The notes: a model not told the origin generated them from the sequence alone. A stretch of 64,000 nt of DNA from Paraescarpia echinospica (GCA_020002185.1 CM034532.1:29237717-29301716), one strand, 5' to 3'. Numbered from the stretch's first letter, positions 1 through 11,190 are shown. Made by a program: numbers and translations.

Positions 1-424
1 TAACGGTGCATGCAGAATGTATGAACCGCCCGGTACGCACACCCTAGCCTCAACGGCTGTCAATAAATTTCCCAAGAATTTTGTTTTATTGCGCCCGCCG
101 TGACGTAGGTATTTGGTTTGTTGGCAATTGAAAGACAGTGCCGTTTACGCCGTTTATTCCTTAGAATTCATACACTGACGCCTACGTATGTCCAAGGCAC
201 TGCTGATCACAAATTCTATTGCTTCGACTAAACCATTTTCTTAGAAAAGTCGAAGCACGTTGATGTCCCCGCTTAGGAACATACCCCCTACTGAGAGGTC
301 AAACCCCGATTATTTAGTTTCAACTGCCCGTTCAGACGTATCAATTCTCAACTGACCATTTACATTTCGACCATACCAATTCTCAAACGTTACGTTAAAA
401 GCAAAGTCTCTGCCTCTGTCTATG

Positions 425-430
<6 letters not shown>
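1..430. repeat. Left arm of a ~0.5-kb inverted repeat (partner 34,856-35,330)
   Basis: Read as reverse complement, this stretch matches 34,856-35,330 almost base for base, including the passage into a TC/GA microsatellite through variant CTCTGCC and CTGTC units. The left arm lacks about 44 bp near positions 20-25 and about 26 bp near 150 that the right arm has. A 9-bp inverted motif (GCTTCGACT, 221-229 and 248-256) can form a hairpin. Homology reaches base 1, so the repeat may extend outside the window. No coding potential is seen. It is probably a dispersed element carrying its own microsatellite, but the family is unknown. Confidence 0.8.

Positions 431-500
<70 letters not shown>
431..500. 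repeat. (TC)n microsatellite at gap edge
   Basis: An uninterrupted CT dinucleotide tract runs straight into the assembly gap. The partner arm at 34.08-34.86 kb holds the complementary (GA)n tract of nearly 800 bp, so the assembly probably broke inside a long copy of the same tract. Confidence 0.95.
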
Positions 501-1500
501 NNNNNNNNNNNNNNNNNNNNNNNNNNNNNNNNNNNNNNNNNNNNNNNNNNNNNNNNNNNNNNNNNNNNNNNNNNNNNNNNNNNNNNNNNNNNNNNNNNNN
601 NNNNNNNNNNNNNNNNNNNNNNNNNNNNNNNNNNNNNNNNNNNNNNNNNNNNNNNNNNNNNNNNNNNNNNNNNNNNNNNNNNNNNNNNNNNNNNNNNNNN
701 NNNNNNNNNNNNNNNNNNNNNNNNNNNNNNNNNNNNNNNNNNNNNNNNNNNNNNNNNNNNNNNNNNNNNNNNNNNNNNNNNNNNNNNNNNNNNNNNNNNN
801 NNNNNNNNNNNNNNNNNNNNNNNNNNNNNNNNNNNNNNNNNNNNNNNNNNNNNNNNNNNNNNNNNNNNNNNNNNNNNNNNNNNNNNNNNNNNNNNNNNNN
901 NNNNNNNNNNNNNNNNNNNNNNNNNNNNNNNNNNNNNNNNNNNNNNNNNNNNNNNNNNNNNNNNNNNNNNNNNNNNNNNNNNNNNNNNNNNNNNNNNNNN
1001 NNNNNNNNNNNNNNNNNNNNNNNNNNNNNNNNNNNNNNNNNNNNNNNNNNNNNNNNNNNNNNNNNNNNNNNNNNNNNNNNNNNNNNNNNNNNNNNNNNNN
1101 NNNNNNNNNNNNNNNNNNNNNNNNNNNNNNNNNNNNNNNNNNNNNNNNNNNNNNNNNNNNNNNNNNNNNNNNNNNNNNNNNNNNNNNNNNNNNNNNNNNN
1201 NNNNNNNNNNNNNNNNNNNNNNNNNNNNNNNNNNNNNNNNNNNNNNNNNNNNNNNNNNNNNNNNNNNNNNNNNNNNNNNNNNNNNNNNNNNNNNNNNNNN
1301 NNNNNNNNNNNNNNNNNNNNNNNNNNNNNNNNNNNNNNNNNNNNNNNNNNNNNNNNNNNNNNNNNNNNNNNNNNNNNNNNNNNNNNNNNNNNNNNNNNNN
1401 NNNNNNNNNNNNNNNNNNNNNNNNNNNNNNNNNNNNNNNNNNNNNNNNNNNNNNNNNNNNNNNNNNNNNNNNNNNNNNNNNNNNNNNNNNNNNNNNNNNN
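501..1500. other. Assembly gap of 1000 Ns
   Basis: Exactly 1000 undetermined bases. The round number suggests a placeholder rather than a measured size. The gap hides the 5' part of CR1-like copy A. Confidence 0.98.
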
Positions 1501-2136
1501 GCAGATTATGAAGAAGCTGTTTGGTGTAACATAGTTACAGGAAACTCAACGTTAACAGTTGGGTTAGTTTATCGAAGTCCAAACATAAGCATAGAAGAGA
1601 ATGAAAAAATACAAAACGCTATAAGGGAAGTAAGCAAACGGGACTATTATTATGGGGGATTTTAACCACGGGCATATAAAATGGAAATCTCTACAGAGTA
1701 TGGGAGTGAGGACCACAAGTTTTTAGTTTTAGTTCAAGATACTTTCCTTTCTCAACATGTGCTAGAACCAACCAGGTGTGAGAATGTGTTAGACATAGTT
1801 TTGTCCTCACAGAATGAATTAGTTGACAATGTCAAGATATGTGAGCCACTGGGGAGCAGCGATCACAACCAGATACATTTTACCATCAAAGTAAAATCAG
1901 AAAGGAATAGTAAAATAGAGAAATTTCCATTGTGAAGGTATGGACATGGAGGAAACGTAGCAGCATAGACTGAATAAATATCACTGAAGAATAAGACAGC
2001 AACCGAATGCTGGAATATCTTAAATAGTGAAATTAAGTGCATAGTCGATAAATTTGTACCTTTCAAAAAACAAGGGAAACGGTCTAAAAAGAAACACTTA
2101 TCGAAAGAAGCCATTAGAAAAATTAAGTATAAACAA
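1501..2136 (+). pseudogene. Broken endonuclease C-terminus of CR1-like copy A
   Basis: The frame starting at the gap reads the EN core (WCNIVTG, LVYRSPN). It then loses two bases near 1648 relative to copy B, which destroys the MGDFNHG motif. The downstream frame recovers the SDHNQIHFTI motif that holds the catalytic SDH of APE endonucleases. It ends at a stop at 1933-1935, inside a segment (about 1905-1990) that is scrambled relative to copies B-D. Endonuclease activity is therefore unlikely from this copy. Confidence 0.75.
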
Positions 2137-4008
2137 ATGATGTGGAAGTCGTATAGATGTACTGGAAATGATGAAGACTACAACATTTATAAAGAAGCAC
2201 TTAATCAAGCTACAGCTGAAATTAGAAATTCAAAGAGAAGCTATGAAAAAAAATTAGCTAGTAATATAAAACATGACAGTAAGAGTTTTTATGCGTATAT
2301 TCGAAGCAAACAGAAAGTTCAGGATAAGGTCGGTCCTCTAGAAGATAGTGCTGGAAATACAATATCAGAGGGATTCTTAATGGCAGAAGACCTGAATGAG
2401 TATTTTAGTTCAGTGTTTACCAGGGAAGATATTAGTTCACTGCCAGTACCAGAGGCTAAGTTCAAGGGGGCAGATTCAGACTATTTAGGACAGTTAGTTG
2501 TAACCTCGGAAATGGTAGCTAAGAAAATAAGGGCTATGAAGGATAATAAATCACCTGGAGTGGACGGGATTCCGCCCAAACTACTATTGGAAATTGTAGA
2601 ACAAATTAGCGTACCGCTTGCAACAGTTTTCAATTTGTCATTAGAAGAGGGAGTGGTTCCTTTAGAATGGAAAGAGGCAAACATTATACCGTTATTTAAA
2701 AAAGGTTCGAGAAACAAGTCAGAGAACTATAGACCAGTGAGTTTAACATCAGTGATTTGCAAATTATTAGAAAGACTAATTAAAGATCACATGGTGGATT
2801 TTCTTGTTAAACATAACTTGATAAACCCATCTCAACATGGGTTTTTAAAAGCGAGGTCATGCTTAACAAATATGTTATGTTTTTTGGAAGACATCACTAG
2901 GTGGGTAGATGAGGGATCACCAGTAGATATAATCTATTTAGATTTTCAAAAAGCTTTCGACAAAGTACCACATCAAAGATTACTCCTTAAGCTAAAGGCC
3001 CATGGCATAGGAAATGGTATAATAAACTGGATAGAAAAATGGCTGAATGACAGAAGACAACGTGTAGTAGTTGATGGGGAGGCTTCAAACTGGAAATCGG
3101 TATTGAGTGGGGTACCACAGGGATCAGTACTAGGACCTATATTATTCTTAATATATATCAACGATTTGGACGATGATATAACAAGCAAGGTGTTAAAATT
3201 TGCGGATGATACAAAAGTGTTTAGAAGGATTAAAAGTGATGGAGACAGACAGCATTTACAAGATGATCTTGATAGGTTGATCAAATGGTCTGAAAAGTGG
3301 CAAATGCTGTTCAATTTTGGGAAATGTAAATGCCTCCACACAGGTCATTGGAATGAAGAGGTAAAATATAAAATGGGGGGTACTGTTCTAAGTACTACTG
3401 TAAAAGAAAAGGACTTGGGGTTAACCATTAGTGCTGATATGAAGGTTTCAGAGCAGTGCGGAATTGCAGCGTCAAAGGGAAATCAAATCCTTGGATTAAT
3501 TAGGCGAAATATAGCGTATAAGAAAAAAGAATTAATAGTACCGCTGTACAAAACAATAGTGAGGCCTCATTTAGAATATTGTATACAAGCATGGAGGCCA
3601 TATCGCAAGAAGGACATAGATATGCTAGAAAGAGTACAGAGGAGAGCGACTAAAATGATACCAAATCTGAGGGATCTTAGTTACGAAATACGCCTAAAAG
3701 AATGTGGTTTAACAACACTAGAGACCAGGAGATTGAGAGGAGATCACATAGAAGTGTTTAAAATATTGAATGGTTATGAAAATATTGATAGAAACATTTT
3801 TTTCTCAGTTAAGAAAGATAGAAGGACCAGAGGACATGAAGCTACATTAGTAAAGGAGCAGTGTAGATTAGATATAAGAAAGTTCTCATTCTCACAAAGG
3901 ACTGTAAATGAATGGAACAGATTATCTCCTGATTGTGTTGGTGCTAGTAGCGTGAATATGTTTAAAAATAAAATCGACACACACCTAAAAAAGGCGGGAT
4001 ACATGTAG
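2137..4008 (+). CDS. Reverse transcriptase ORF of CR1-like copy A (623 codons open)
   Basis: The frame is uninterrupted for 623 codons and covers the whole RT domain and C-terminal region of a CR1-group ORF2. Motifs in order: SPGVDGIPPKLL (RT1, about residues 139-150), WKEANIIPLF and NYRPVSLTS (RT2, 180-210), QHGFLKARSC (RT2a, 235-245), YLDFQKAFDKVPH (RT3, catalytic Asp, about 268-280), SGVPQGSVLGPILF (RT4, about 325-338), FADDTKVF (RT5, catalytic FADD, about 354-361) and KWQMLFNFGKCK (RT6). The first Met is internal to the element's ORF2, so no true start is implied. It is the least damaged of the five CR1 copies in RT, but it lacks a working endonuclease. Confidence 0.85.
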   Translation: MMWKSYRCTGNDEDYNIYKEALNQATAEIRNSKRSYEKKLASNIKHDSKSFYAYIRSKQKVQDKVGPLEDSAGNTISEGFLMAEDLNEYFSSVFTREDISSLPVPEAKFKGADSDYLGQLVVTSEMVAKKIRAMKDNKSPGVDGIPPKLLLEIVEQISVPLATVFNLSLEEGVVPLEWKEANIIPLFKKGSRNKSENYRPVSLTSVICKLLERLIKDHMVDFLVKHNLINPSQHGFLKARSCLTNMLCFLEDITRWVDEGSPVDIIYLDFQKAFDKVPHQRLLLKLKAHGIGNGIINWIEKWLNDRRQRVVVDGEASNWKSVLSGVPQGSVLGPILFLIYINDLDDDITSKVLKFADDTKVFRRIKSDGDRQHLQDDLDRLIKWSEKWQMLFNFGKCKCLHTGHWNEEVKYKMGGTVLSTTVKEKDLGLTISADMKVSEQCGIAASKGNQILGLIRRNIAYKKKELIVPLYKTIVRPHLEYCIQAWRPYRKKDIDMLERVQRRATKMIPNLRDLSYEIRLKECGLTTLETRRLRGDHIEVFKILNGYENIDRNIFFSVKKDRRTRGHEATLVKEQCRLDIRKFSFSQRTVNEWNRLSPDCVGASSVNMFKNKIDTHLKKAGYM

Positions 4009-4056
4009 ATAAAAAGTATTGGACTCTCGATAAGCCAAAAGGCTTCCTTGTCCACC

Positions 4057-4085
4057 TGCCATCCAGAGTAATTTTCTGGATGGCA
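4057..4085 (+). other. 3'-UTR stem-loop of CR1-like copy A
   Basis: Eleven-base arms TGCCATCCAGA and TCTGGATGGCA flank a 7-base loop just upstream of the TTGTTAAATC tail repeats. The same structure occurs at the end of copies B (7641-7669), C (19,646-19,675), D (28,383-28,412) and E (35,730-35,759, minus). In CR1/L2-type LINEs the 3' end is what the RT recognises to prime on target DNA, so this is the likely template-recognition structure. Confidence 0.75.
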
Positions 4086-4108
4086 ATCTTGTTAAATCTT
4101 GTTAAATC

Positions 4109-5076
4109 ATCTCCATTCCCTTCACAATATCTGTCAACCTAACTATCTCCTTTTATAGACACTCCATTGAAAGGTGAATCCTTCCTCCATGGTTTCTGCC
4201 CATGACTTCCCACAGCCGGACAATGCAAAATCTACCCAGCTGTGGCAGTGATCGGACACCAAGTGTCGCTTTGCCTTGACTTGCCTGTTGCAAGGCGCCA
4301 TATCCCTATCAGAATTTATTTAATAACTTAACTAACTTAGTCTTTATAAAGACTGTTTCCTGTGTACTACAGCACACTTCATGTTACATATTTCAATTAC
4401 ACAGCCGACTATTTTTTCTATCACGAACGCTAACATTACCGGTAGTGACCTAATTTAAATACAATCAATTACTTTACGTTAGGCTGCTTTATTTATTTAG
4501 GTTACGCCGCCCGACTATCGCCCTAGCTTAATTTTAACAACAATGCTACCTAATCAAAATATCTAGCAAGTACTGGCTTACACAGATATTATCTTATGTA
4601 AGTAATTTGATGGTTGTTATTTTATCTCCTACATATTCTACCACATAATCAGGTTTGTTAAATCTTGTTTACAACTTATCGAAGGCTAAGTTACCCTATT
4701 ATCACTCACAATACTAAGGTGTTCTAAAATACTTTAACTAACTAACTTTAAGCACAACTGCTACTCAATATATGTTTACTGCAACTTTATGAATGTTATT
4801 AAGGCAAGAATAATACTTACCAATCAGTAATTCCACTTGTTTATCAACTTTTCTGCACCACCAATTTCTATGATATATCTCCGCCAAATATAGTCTCGAT
4901 TAACTCACTATCCACACAACTAGTGCGCAGTTACACGTTCTGCGACAACACGACTGACACGATCACATTAATTCACTATGCACACAACTAGTGCGCAGTT
5001 ACACGTTCTGTGACAGCACGACTGACACTATCACATTAACACGTTCTGTGACAGTACGACTGCCACTATCACAAAC
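4109..5076. repeat. Flank portion of 3.58-kb tandem duplication, unit 1
   Basis: About 970 bp that recur almost unchanged at 7693-8660. No ORF or recognised element is visible. It ends inside a degenerate ~68-bp satellite where unit 2 begins. Together with copy A it forms the first unit of a head-to-tail duplication. Confidence 0.85.
4904..5073. repeat. ~68-bp satellite, about 2.5 units
   Basis: Units share the core ACACAACTAGTGCGCAGTTA, followed by CACGTTCTGTGACA and ACTGACACTATCACATTAA. The third unit is partial and is cut off at the junction with CR1-like copy B. Confidence 0.8.
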
Positions 5077-7692
5077 ATTGCGAAGAAGCTGTTTGGTGTA
5101 ACATAGTTACAGGAAACTCAACGTTAACAGTTGAGTTAGTTTATCGAAGTCCAAACATAAGCATAGAAGAGAATGAAAAAATACAAAACGCTATAAAGGA
5201 AGTAAGCAAACGGAACTGTATTATTATGGGGGACTTTAACCATGGGCATATACAATGGAAATCTCTACAGAGTATGGGGAGTGAGGACCACAAGTTTTTA
5301 GTTTTAGTACAAGATAGTTTCCTTTCTCAACATGTGCTAGAACCAACCAGGGGAGAGAATGTGTTAGACTTAGTTTTGTCCTCACAGAAAGAATTAGTTG
5401 ACAATGTCAAGATATGTGAGCCACTGGGGAGTAGTGATCACAACCAGATACATTTTACCATCAAAGTAAAATCAGAAAGGAATAGTAAAAAGCAGTATAG
5501 GAGAAATTTCCACAAAGGAAGGTATAAGGACATGAGGAAATATTTAGCAAAGATAGACTGGAATAACACACTGAAGAATAAGACAGCAACCGAATGCTGG
5601 AATATCTTAAATAGTGAAATTAAGTGCATAGTCGATAAATTTGTACCTTTCAAAAAACAAGGGAAACGGTCTAAAAAGAAACACTTATCGAAAGAAGCCA
5701 TTAGAAAAATTAAGTATAAACAAATGATGTGGAAGTCATATAGATGTACTGGAAATGATGAAGATTACAACATTTATAAAGAAGCACTTAATCAAGCTAC
5801 AGCTGAAATTAGAAATTCAAAGAGAAGCTATGAAAAAAATTAGCTAGTAATATAAAACATGACAGTAAGAGTTTTTATGCGTATATTCGAAGCAAACAGA
5901 AAGTTCAGGATAAGGTCGGTCCTCTAGAAGATAGTGCTGGAAATACAATATCAGAGGGATTCTTAATGGCAGAAGACCTGAATGAGCATTTTAGTTCAGT
6001 GTTTACCAGGGAAGATATTAGTTCACTGCCAGTACCAGAGGCTAAGTTCAAGGGGGCAGATTCAGACTATTTAGGACAGTTAGTTGTAACCTCGGAAATG
6101 GTAGCTAAGAAAATAAGGGCTATGAAGGATAATAAATCACCTGGAGTGGACGGGATTCCGCCCAAACTACTATTGGAAATTGTAGAACAAATTAGCGTAC
6201 CGCTTGCAACAGTTTTCAATTTGTCATTAGAAGAGGGAGTGGTTCCTTTAGAATGGAAAGAGGCAAACATTATACCGTTATTTAAAAAAGGTTCGAGAAA
6301 CAAGTCAGAGAACTATAGACCAGTGAGTTTAACATCAGTGATTTGCAAATTATTAGAAAGACTAATTAAAGATCACATGGTGGATTTTCTTGTTAAACAT
6401 AACTTGATAAACCCATCTCAACATGGGTTTTTAAAAGCGAGGTCATGCTTAACAAATATGTTATGTTTTTGGAAGACATCACTAGGTGGGTAGATGAGGG
6501 ATCACCAGTAGATATAATCTATTTAGATTTTCAAAAAGCTTTCGACAAAGTACCACATCAAAGATTACTCCTTAAGCTAAAGGCCCATGGCATAGGAAAT
6601 GGTATAATAAACTGGATAGAAAAATGGCTGAATGACAGAAGACAACGTGTAGTAGTTGATGGGAGGCTTCAAACTGGAAATCGGTATTGAGTGGGGTACC
6701 ACAGGGATCAGTACTAGGACCTATATTATTCTTAATATATATCAACGATTTGGACGATGATATAACAAGCAAGGTGTTAAAATTTGCGGATGATACAAAA
6801 GTGTTTAGAAGGATTAAAAGTGATGGAGACAGACAGCATTTACAAGATGATCTTGATAGGTTGATCAAATGGTCTGAAAAGTGGCAAATGCTGTTCAATT
6901 TTGGGAAATGTAAATGCCTCCACACAGGTCATTGGAATGAAGAGGTAAAATATAAAATGGGGGGTACTGTTCTAAGTACTACTGTAAAAGAAAAGGACTT
7001 AGGGTTAACCATTAGTGCTGATATGAAGGTTTCAGAGCAGTGCGGAATTGCAGCGTCAAAGGGAAATCAAATCCTTGGATTAATTAGGCGAAATATAGCG
7101 CATAAGAAAAAAGAATTAATAGTACCGCTGTACAAAACAATAGTGAGGCCTCATTTAGAATATTGTATACAAGCATGGAGGCCATATCGCAAGAAGGACA
7201 TAGATATGCTAGAAAGAGTACAGAGGAGAGCGACTAAAATGATACCAAATCTGAGGGATCTTAGTCACGAAATACGCCTAAAAGAATGTGGTTTAACAAC
7301 ACTAGAGACCAGGAGATTGAGAGGAGATCACATAGAAGTGTTTAAAATATTGAATGGTTATGAAAATATTGATAGAAACATTTTTTTCTCAGTTAAGAAA
7401 AATAGAAGGACCAGAGGACATGAAGCTACATTAGTAAAGGAGCAGTGTAGATTAGATATAAGAAAGTTCTCATTCTCACAAAGGACTGTAAATGAATGGA
7501 ACAGATTATCTCCTGATTGTGTTGGTGCTAGTAGCGTGAATACGTTTAAAAATAAAATCGACACACACCTAAAAAAGGCGGGATACATGTAGATAAAAAG
7601 TATTGGACTCTCGATAAGCCAAAAGGCTTCCTTGTCCACCTGCCATCCAGAGTAATTTTCTGGATGGCAATCTTGTTAAATCTTGTTAAATC
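5077..7692 (+). mobile_element. CR1-like non-LTR retrotransposon, copy B
   Basis: This is the second tandem copy of the element at 1501-4108, beginning at the motif ATTGCGAAGAAGC that also lies inside copies C and D (near 17,083 and 25,822). Its 5' end is therefore a truncation or duplication breakpoint, not the element start. It holds the EN C-terminal half, the RT, the 3' stem-loop (7641-7669) and the TTGTTAAATC tail. Confidence 0.85.
5079..7592 (+). pseudogene. EN-RT ORF of CR1-like copy B, three single-base frameshifts
   Basis: The frame is open from the left junction through MGDFNHGHIQW and SDHNQIHFTI (endonuclease, to 5843). It then shifts in an A-run near 5836, in a T-run near 6468 and in a G-run near 6663, each a one-base loss against copy A. 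The last segment (6687-7592) carries RT4 SGVPQGSVLGP, RT5 FADDTKVF and the C-terminal region. Without those three losses it would be one continuous EN-RT frame. All breaks lie in homopolymers, so consensus error in the assembly is a real alternative to mutation. Confidence 0.8.
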
Positions 7693-8660
7693 ATCTCCAT
7701 TCCCTTCACAATATCTGTCAACCTAACTATCTCCTTTTATAGACACTCCATTGAAAGGTGAATCCTTCCTCCATGGTTTCTGCCCATGACTTCCCACAGC
7801 CGGACAATGCAAAATCTACCCAGCTGTGGCAGTGATCGGACACCAAGTGTCGCTTTGCCTTGACTTGCCTGTTGCAAGGCGCCATATCCCTATCAGAATT
7901 TATTTAATAACTTAACTAACTTAGTCTTTATAAAGACTGTTTCCTGTGTACTACAGCACACTTCATGTTACATATTTCAATTACACAGCCGACTATTTTT
8001 TCTATCACGAACGCTAACATTACCGGTAGTGACCTAATTTAAATACAATCAATTACTTTACGTTAGGCTGCTTTATTTATTTAGGTTACGCCGCCCGACT
8101 ATCGCCCTAGCTTAATTTTAACAACAATGCTACCTAATCAAAATATCTAGCAAGTACTGGCTTACACAGATATTATCTTATGTAAGTAATTTGATGGTTG
8201 TTATTTTATCTCCTACATATTCTACCACATAATCAGGTTTGTTAAATCTTGTTTACAACTTATCGAAGGCTAAGTTACCCTATTATCACTCACAATACTA
8301 AGGTGTTCTAAAATACTTTAACTAACTAACTTTAAGCACAACTGCTACTCAATATATGTTTACTGCAACTTTATGAATGTTATTAAGGCAAGAATAATAC
8401 TTACCAATCAGTAATTCCACTTGTTTATCAACTTTTCTGCACCACCAATTTCTATGATATATCTCCGCCAAATATAGTCTCGATTAACTCACTATCCACA
8501 CAACTAGTGCGCAGTTACACGTTCTGCGACAACACGACTGACACGATCACATTAATTCACTATGCACACAACTAGTGCGCAGTTACACGTTCTGTGACAG
8601 CACGACTGACACTATCACATTAACACGTTCTGTGACAGTACGACTGCCACTATCACATTA
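7693..8660. repeat. Flank portion of 3.58-kb tandem duplication, unit 2
   Basis: Near-identical repeat of 4109-5076, offset 3584 bp. After 8657 the sequence continues into another satellite unit instead of a LINE, which marks the right-hand end of the duplication. Confidence 0.85.
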
Positions 8661-8735
8661 ACTCACTATGCACACAACTAGTGCACAGTTACACATTCTG
8701 TGACAACACGACTGACACTATCATACCAAGCACAC
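8488..8735. repeat. ~68-bp satellite, about 3.5 units
   Basis: Same satellite as at 4904-5073, here continuing into one more unit (ACACAACTAGTGCACAGTTA core) before fading into unique sequence. Confidence 0.8.
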
Positions 8736-9790
8736 TGTTCACCCCACTAGTTCGCATATACCTACACTCCCTACCTACACTCCCCAGCACAAAACCGCAG
8801 ACACTACACGTACACACGCGAAAAACGGCGTTGGGAAAGACTGTTGTTATGCACCTTTGGCAATGTAATACATTTTTTTCAATAGACATGGTTTATATCA
8901 CAATAAAAACATTTCCGATTATTCCAACAAGGCGTTTGTTAGCCTGCAGTCTGACTTCGCTTCGTGCGTGTCACGTGACCAGCGCGTCATGACTTGAGGA
9001 GAAAAGGCGACATATCAAAGACCCAGCAACGTCCATAGAACGAATTACAGTTGCCCTGGCCCAAGACGTCAGACAAAACCCTCTTTCCCAGCTTATGTCA
9101 CTTGATGCTTGTCACGTGACACGTACGTACCGAAGCAAGTCTTCTAGTGGAGGCAGTGTTAAACTATTTGGGGTGAAACCCAAGTTTCTTGTGATGTAAA
9201 TAAGTAATATCTAATATAGCAAACCAATAAATCGGAATTCTATACATTCGTGTATTGTTCCTAAGATTAACAATTGTGCTCTTAAACGATAGCATGTCAA
9301 AGTAATGAGGAACTAAATGTGCGCCACTCAGCCTTCTCGTATCCGAGATCCTAAATCCGCCACTGCACGCGAACGTACACTGGATGATCTCGACACATTA
9401 GTTTAATTCAAAACAAATGTTACTCAATTGTTTTATTTGGAAATTTTTACCCATAGGGCATGGCAACAGACGGAGAATGCGCAGTGGGGAATACAGTAAT
9501 ATTATTAGTATTAGGGACCGTCCATAACGTATGTCACGCTACATTTGGACATTGTGAGACCCTACCCCGTTGTAGGGTTTCGTAACGTTGGCCTCTACAC
9601 GCTAAAAGGACGTTTATTTTGAGAACAGAACGACCTCCATCCCTATGTAATATGCACGCACAGGTTGTACATTCGTCACATACATGCATTAAGTCGTAAT
9701 CCATAGGTACAATAAACGTATACTTAACTAACTGTAAACAATAACACCAACAGTCCATGTTTACGTACTCTTAATACGTGTAATGATTGA
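8736..9790. other. No gene seen
   Basis: Only short random open frames. Around 9513-9535 there is a motif GGGACCGTCCATAACGTATG, which looks like a dispersed-repeat end, but I cannot delimit an element. Otherwise it is ordinary AT-rich intergenic DNA. Confidence 0.6.
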
Positions 9791-9794
9791 TGGG

Positions 9795-9915
9795 AGGGGG
9801 CGGGGCGGTGGCTGCCCGGGTAGTCGCGCTGGGCTGTCGATCGGGGTTCGAGTCCACTTAGACGGGGCAAAACGCACAGTGTGCGCGTTATGCCCCAAGA
9901 CCTTGCAAAACATAT
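9795..9915 (+). mobile_element. tRNA-derived SINE-like element
   Basis: GGTTCGAGTCC at 845-855 of this kilobase is a perfect Pol III B box. It is preceded by CTGGGCTGTCGATC, which is shared with the SINE at 48.14 kb. A 15-bp near-perfect hairpin (arms starting GGGGCA at 9864 and ending TGCCCC at 9896) follows directly. A functional cloverleaf cannot be drawn, so it is called a SINE-like fragment and not a tRNA gene. Confidence 0.55.
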
Positions 9916-10069
9916 GTTGCTCCGATTATTTTAATAAACATTCTTTATAGAACCTAATATATACATATATTTAAATATAATCATTTTATGTTAAATTATA
10001 TATATAAAGGATATAATAAAAATACAGGACCTAGTCAATCTAGACCTTAATCATTTATTTATGTAATAG

Positions 10070-11190
10070 ACCTCACCCATATTAAATAATTCTTTTTAAT
10101 CGAAATAATAGACTCAAATATTGATAATAAACTTAACACAGATACTCATGCAGATCAGAATGAAAACTACAATATCCTCGATGAAATTGTTACTGCAGCT
10201 ATGGATAAATTTCTACCTATTAATGTAATTAAATTTAACAAATACAAACATAAGAAAACTCCTTGGATTACCAAGGGCATTATTATGTCGATAAAGTTTA
10301 GAAACAAATTATATTCGAGAATGAAACAGACTCCCGTAAATGCTGAGCATTATCATTAACTTAAAACTGACTTGCATACTTACAATAACATTCTTAAAAG
10401 TAATATTAGATTACCTAAGCAAATGCATTATCAATCCAGATTTGAAAAGCGTAAGCATGATGTTAAAAAGACGTGGTGTATAATTAAATAAATTATTTAA
10501 AAAATTCAAAACAAAGAACAATTTCCAGATTTGTTCAAGGTCGATGAGGAAATGATTAGCGAAAAATGCATTATTGCATACATATTTAGCACATTGTTGT
10601 ACTAATGCTGGTCCTACTCTCGCCTCTAAAACAACTACAAGTGGAAGTAAATCATACAAAGATTACCTGAAAAACCCGATATTTAACCCAGTTGACATGG
10701 AAACTGCTCTTAATATAATTGATCGTTCACCACCAAAATCAAGTTGTGGAAAAGACGATATATCAACACAATTACTAAAATAAAAAAAATGGTATCAACA
10801 ATGCAGTCACTCTAATTATTAATTAATCAATATTAACTGGTATATTTCCAGACAAATTAATAATTGCAAAAGTCTTACCCCTTAAAAAAGTGATGTTTCT
10901 GACTTTGATAATTATCGTCCTATTTCTATCCTGTCAATGATTTCAAAAAATTTTGAAAGGGTTATGTTTGATCACATCCACGATTACTTCCTTTCTAAAG
11001 CGCTAAACTACAATAGCCAATATAGGTTTAGAAAGAAACAATCTACTGAGCTTGCTACACTCGAAATTTTAGACAGAATTATACAAGAACTTGACAAATC
11101 GGTTACTCCAATAAATATATACCTTGATTTATCAAAATCAATTGACACAATTTATCACAATATATTGGTACAGAAGTTAAATTACTTACT
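10070..11190 (+). mobile_element. Old LINE (Jockey/L2-like), 5' portion, split by an RTE insertion
   Basis: Decayed frames encode the EN-RT linker (KKTPWITKGI, KSNIRLPKQMHY, about 10,250-10,430) and the start of the RT (SSCGKDDISTQLLK near 10,740). Then comes an RT2-RT3 segment (FRKKQSTELATLEILDRI and INIYLDLSKSIDT, 10,937-11,180). Several stops and shifts are present, for example TAA at 10,358. The frame breaks off just after the RT3 block, where a minus-strand RTE element begins. The C-terminal piece reappears at 14,219. Clade is judged by motif resemblance only. Confidence 0.7.

Larger units (their letters stand above)
1501..4108 (+). mobile_element. CR1-like non-LTR retrotransposon, copy A (5' hidden by gap)
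   Basis: This LINE copy contains the end of an APE-type endonuclease domain (1501-1900), a linker, a full reverse transcriptase (2137-4008) and a short 3' UTR. The UTR has an 11-bp perfect stem-loop (4057-4085) followed by two and a half copies of the 10-mer TTGTTAAATC. A hairpin plus short tandem repeats, with no poly(A), is the CR1/L2-style 3' end. The RT C-terminus (LEYC, QRRATKMI, RRLRGD motifs) also resembles CR1-group proteins. It is about 99% like copy B downstream and slightly more diverged from C and D. Clade assignment is by eye. Confidence 0.85.

Noticed and set aside
422..1534. 370-codon plus-strand open frame
   Set aside because: It reads a (TC)n tract and 1000 Ns; there is no real sequence behind most of it.
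9795..9915. Functional tRNA gene (also considered at 48,141)
   Set aside because: B boxes are good, but the acceptor, D and anticodon stems cannot be formed; a tRNA-derived SINE fits better.
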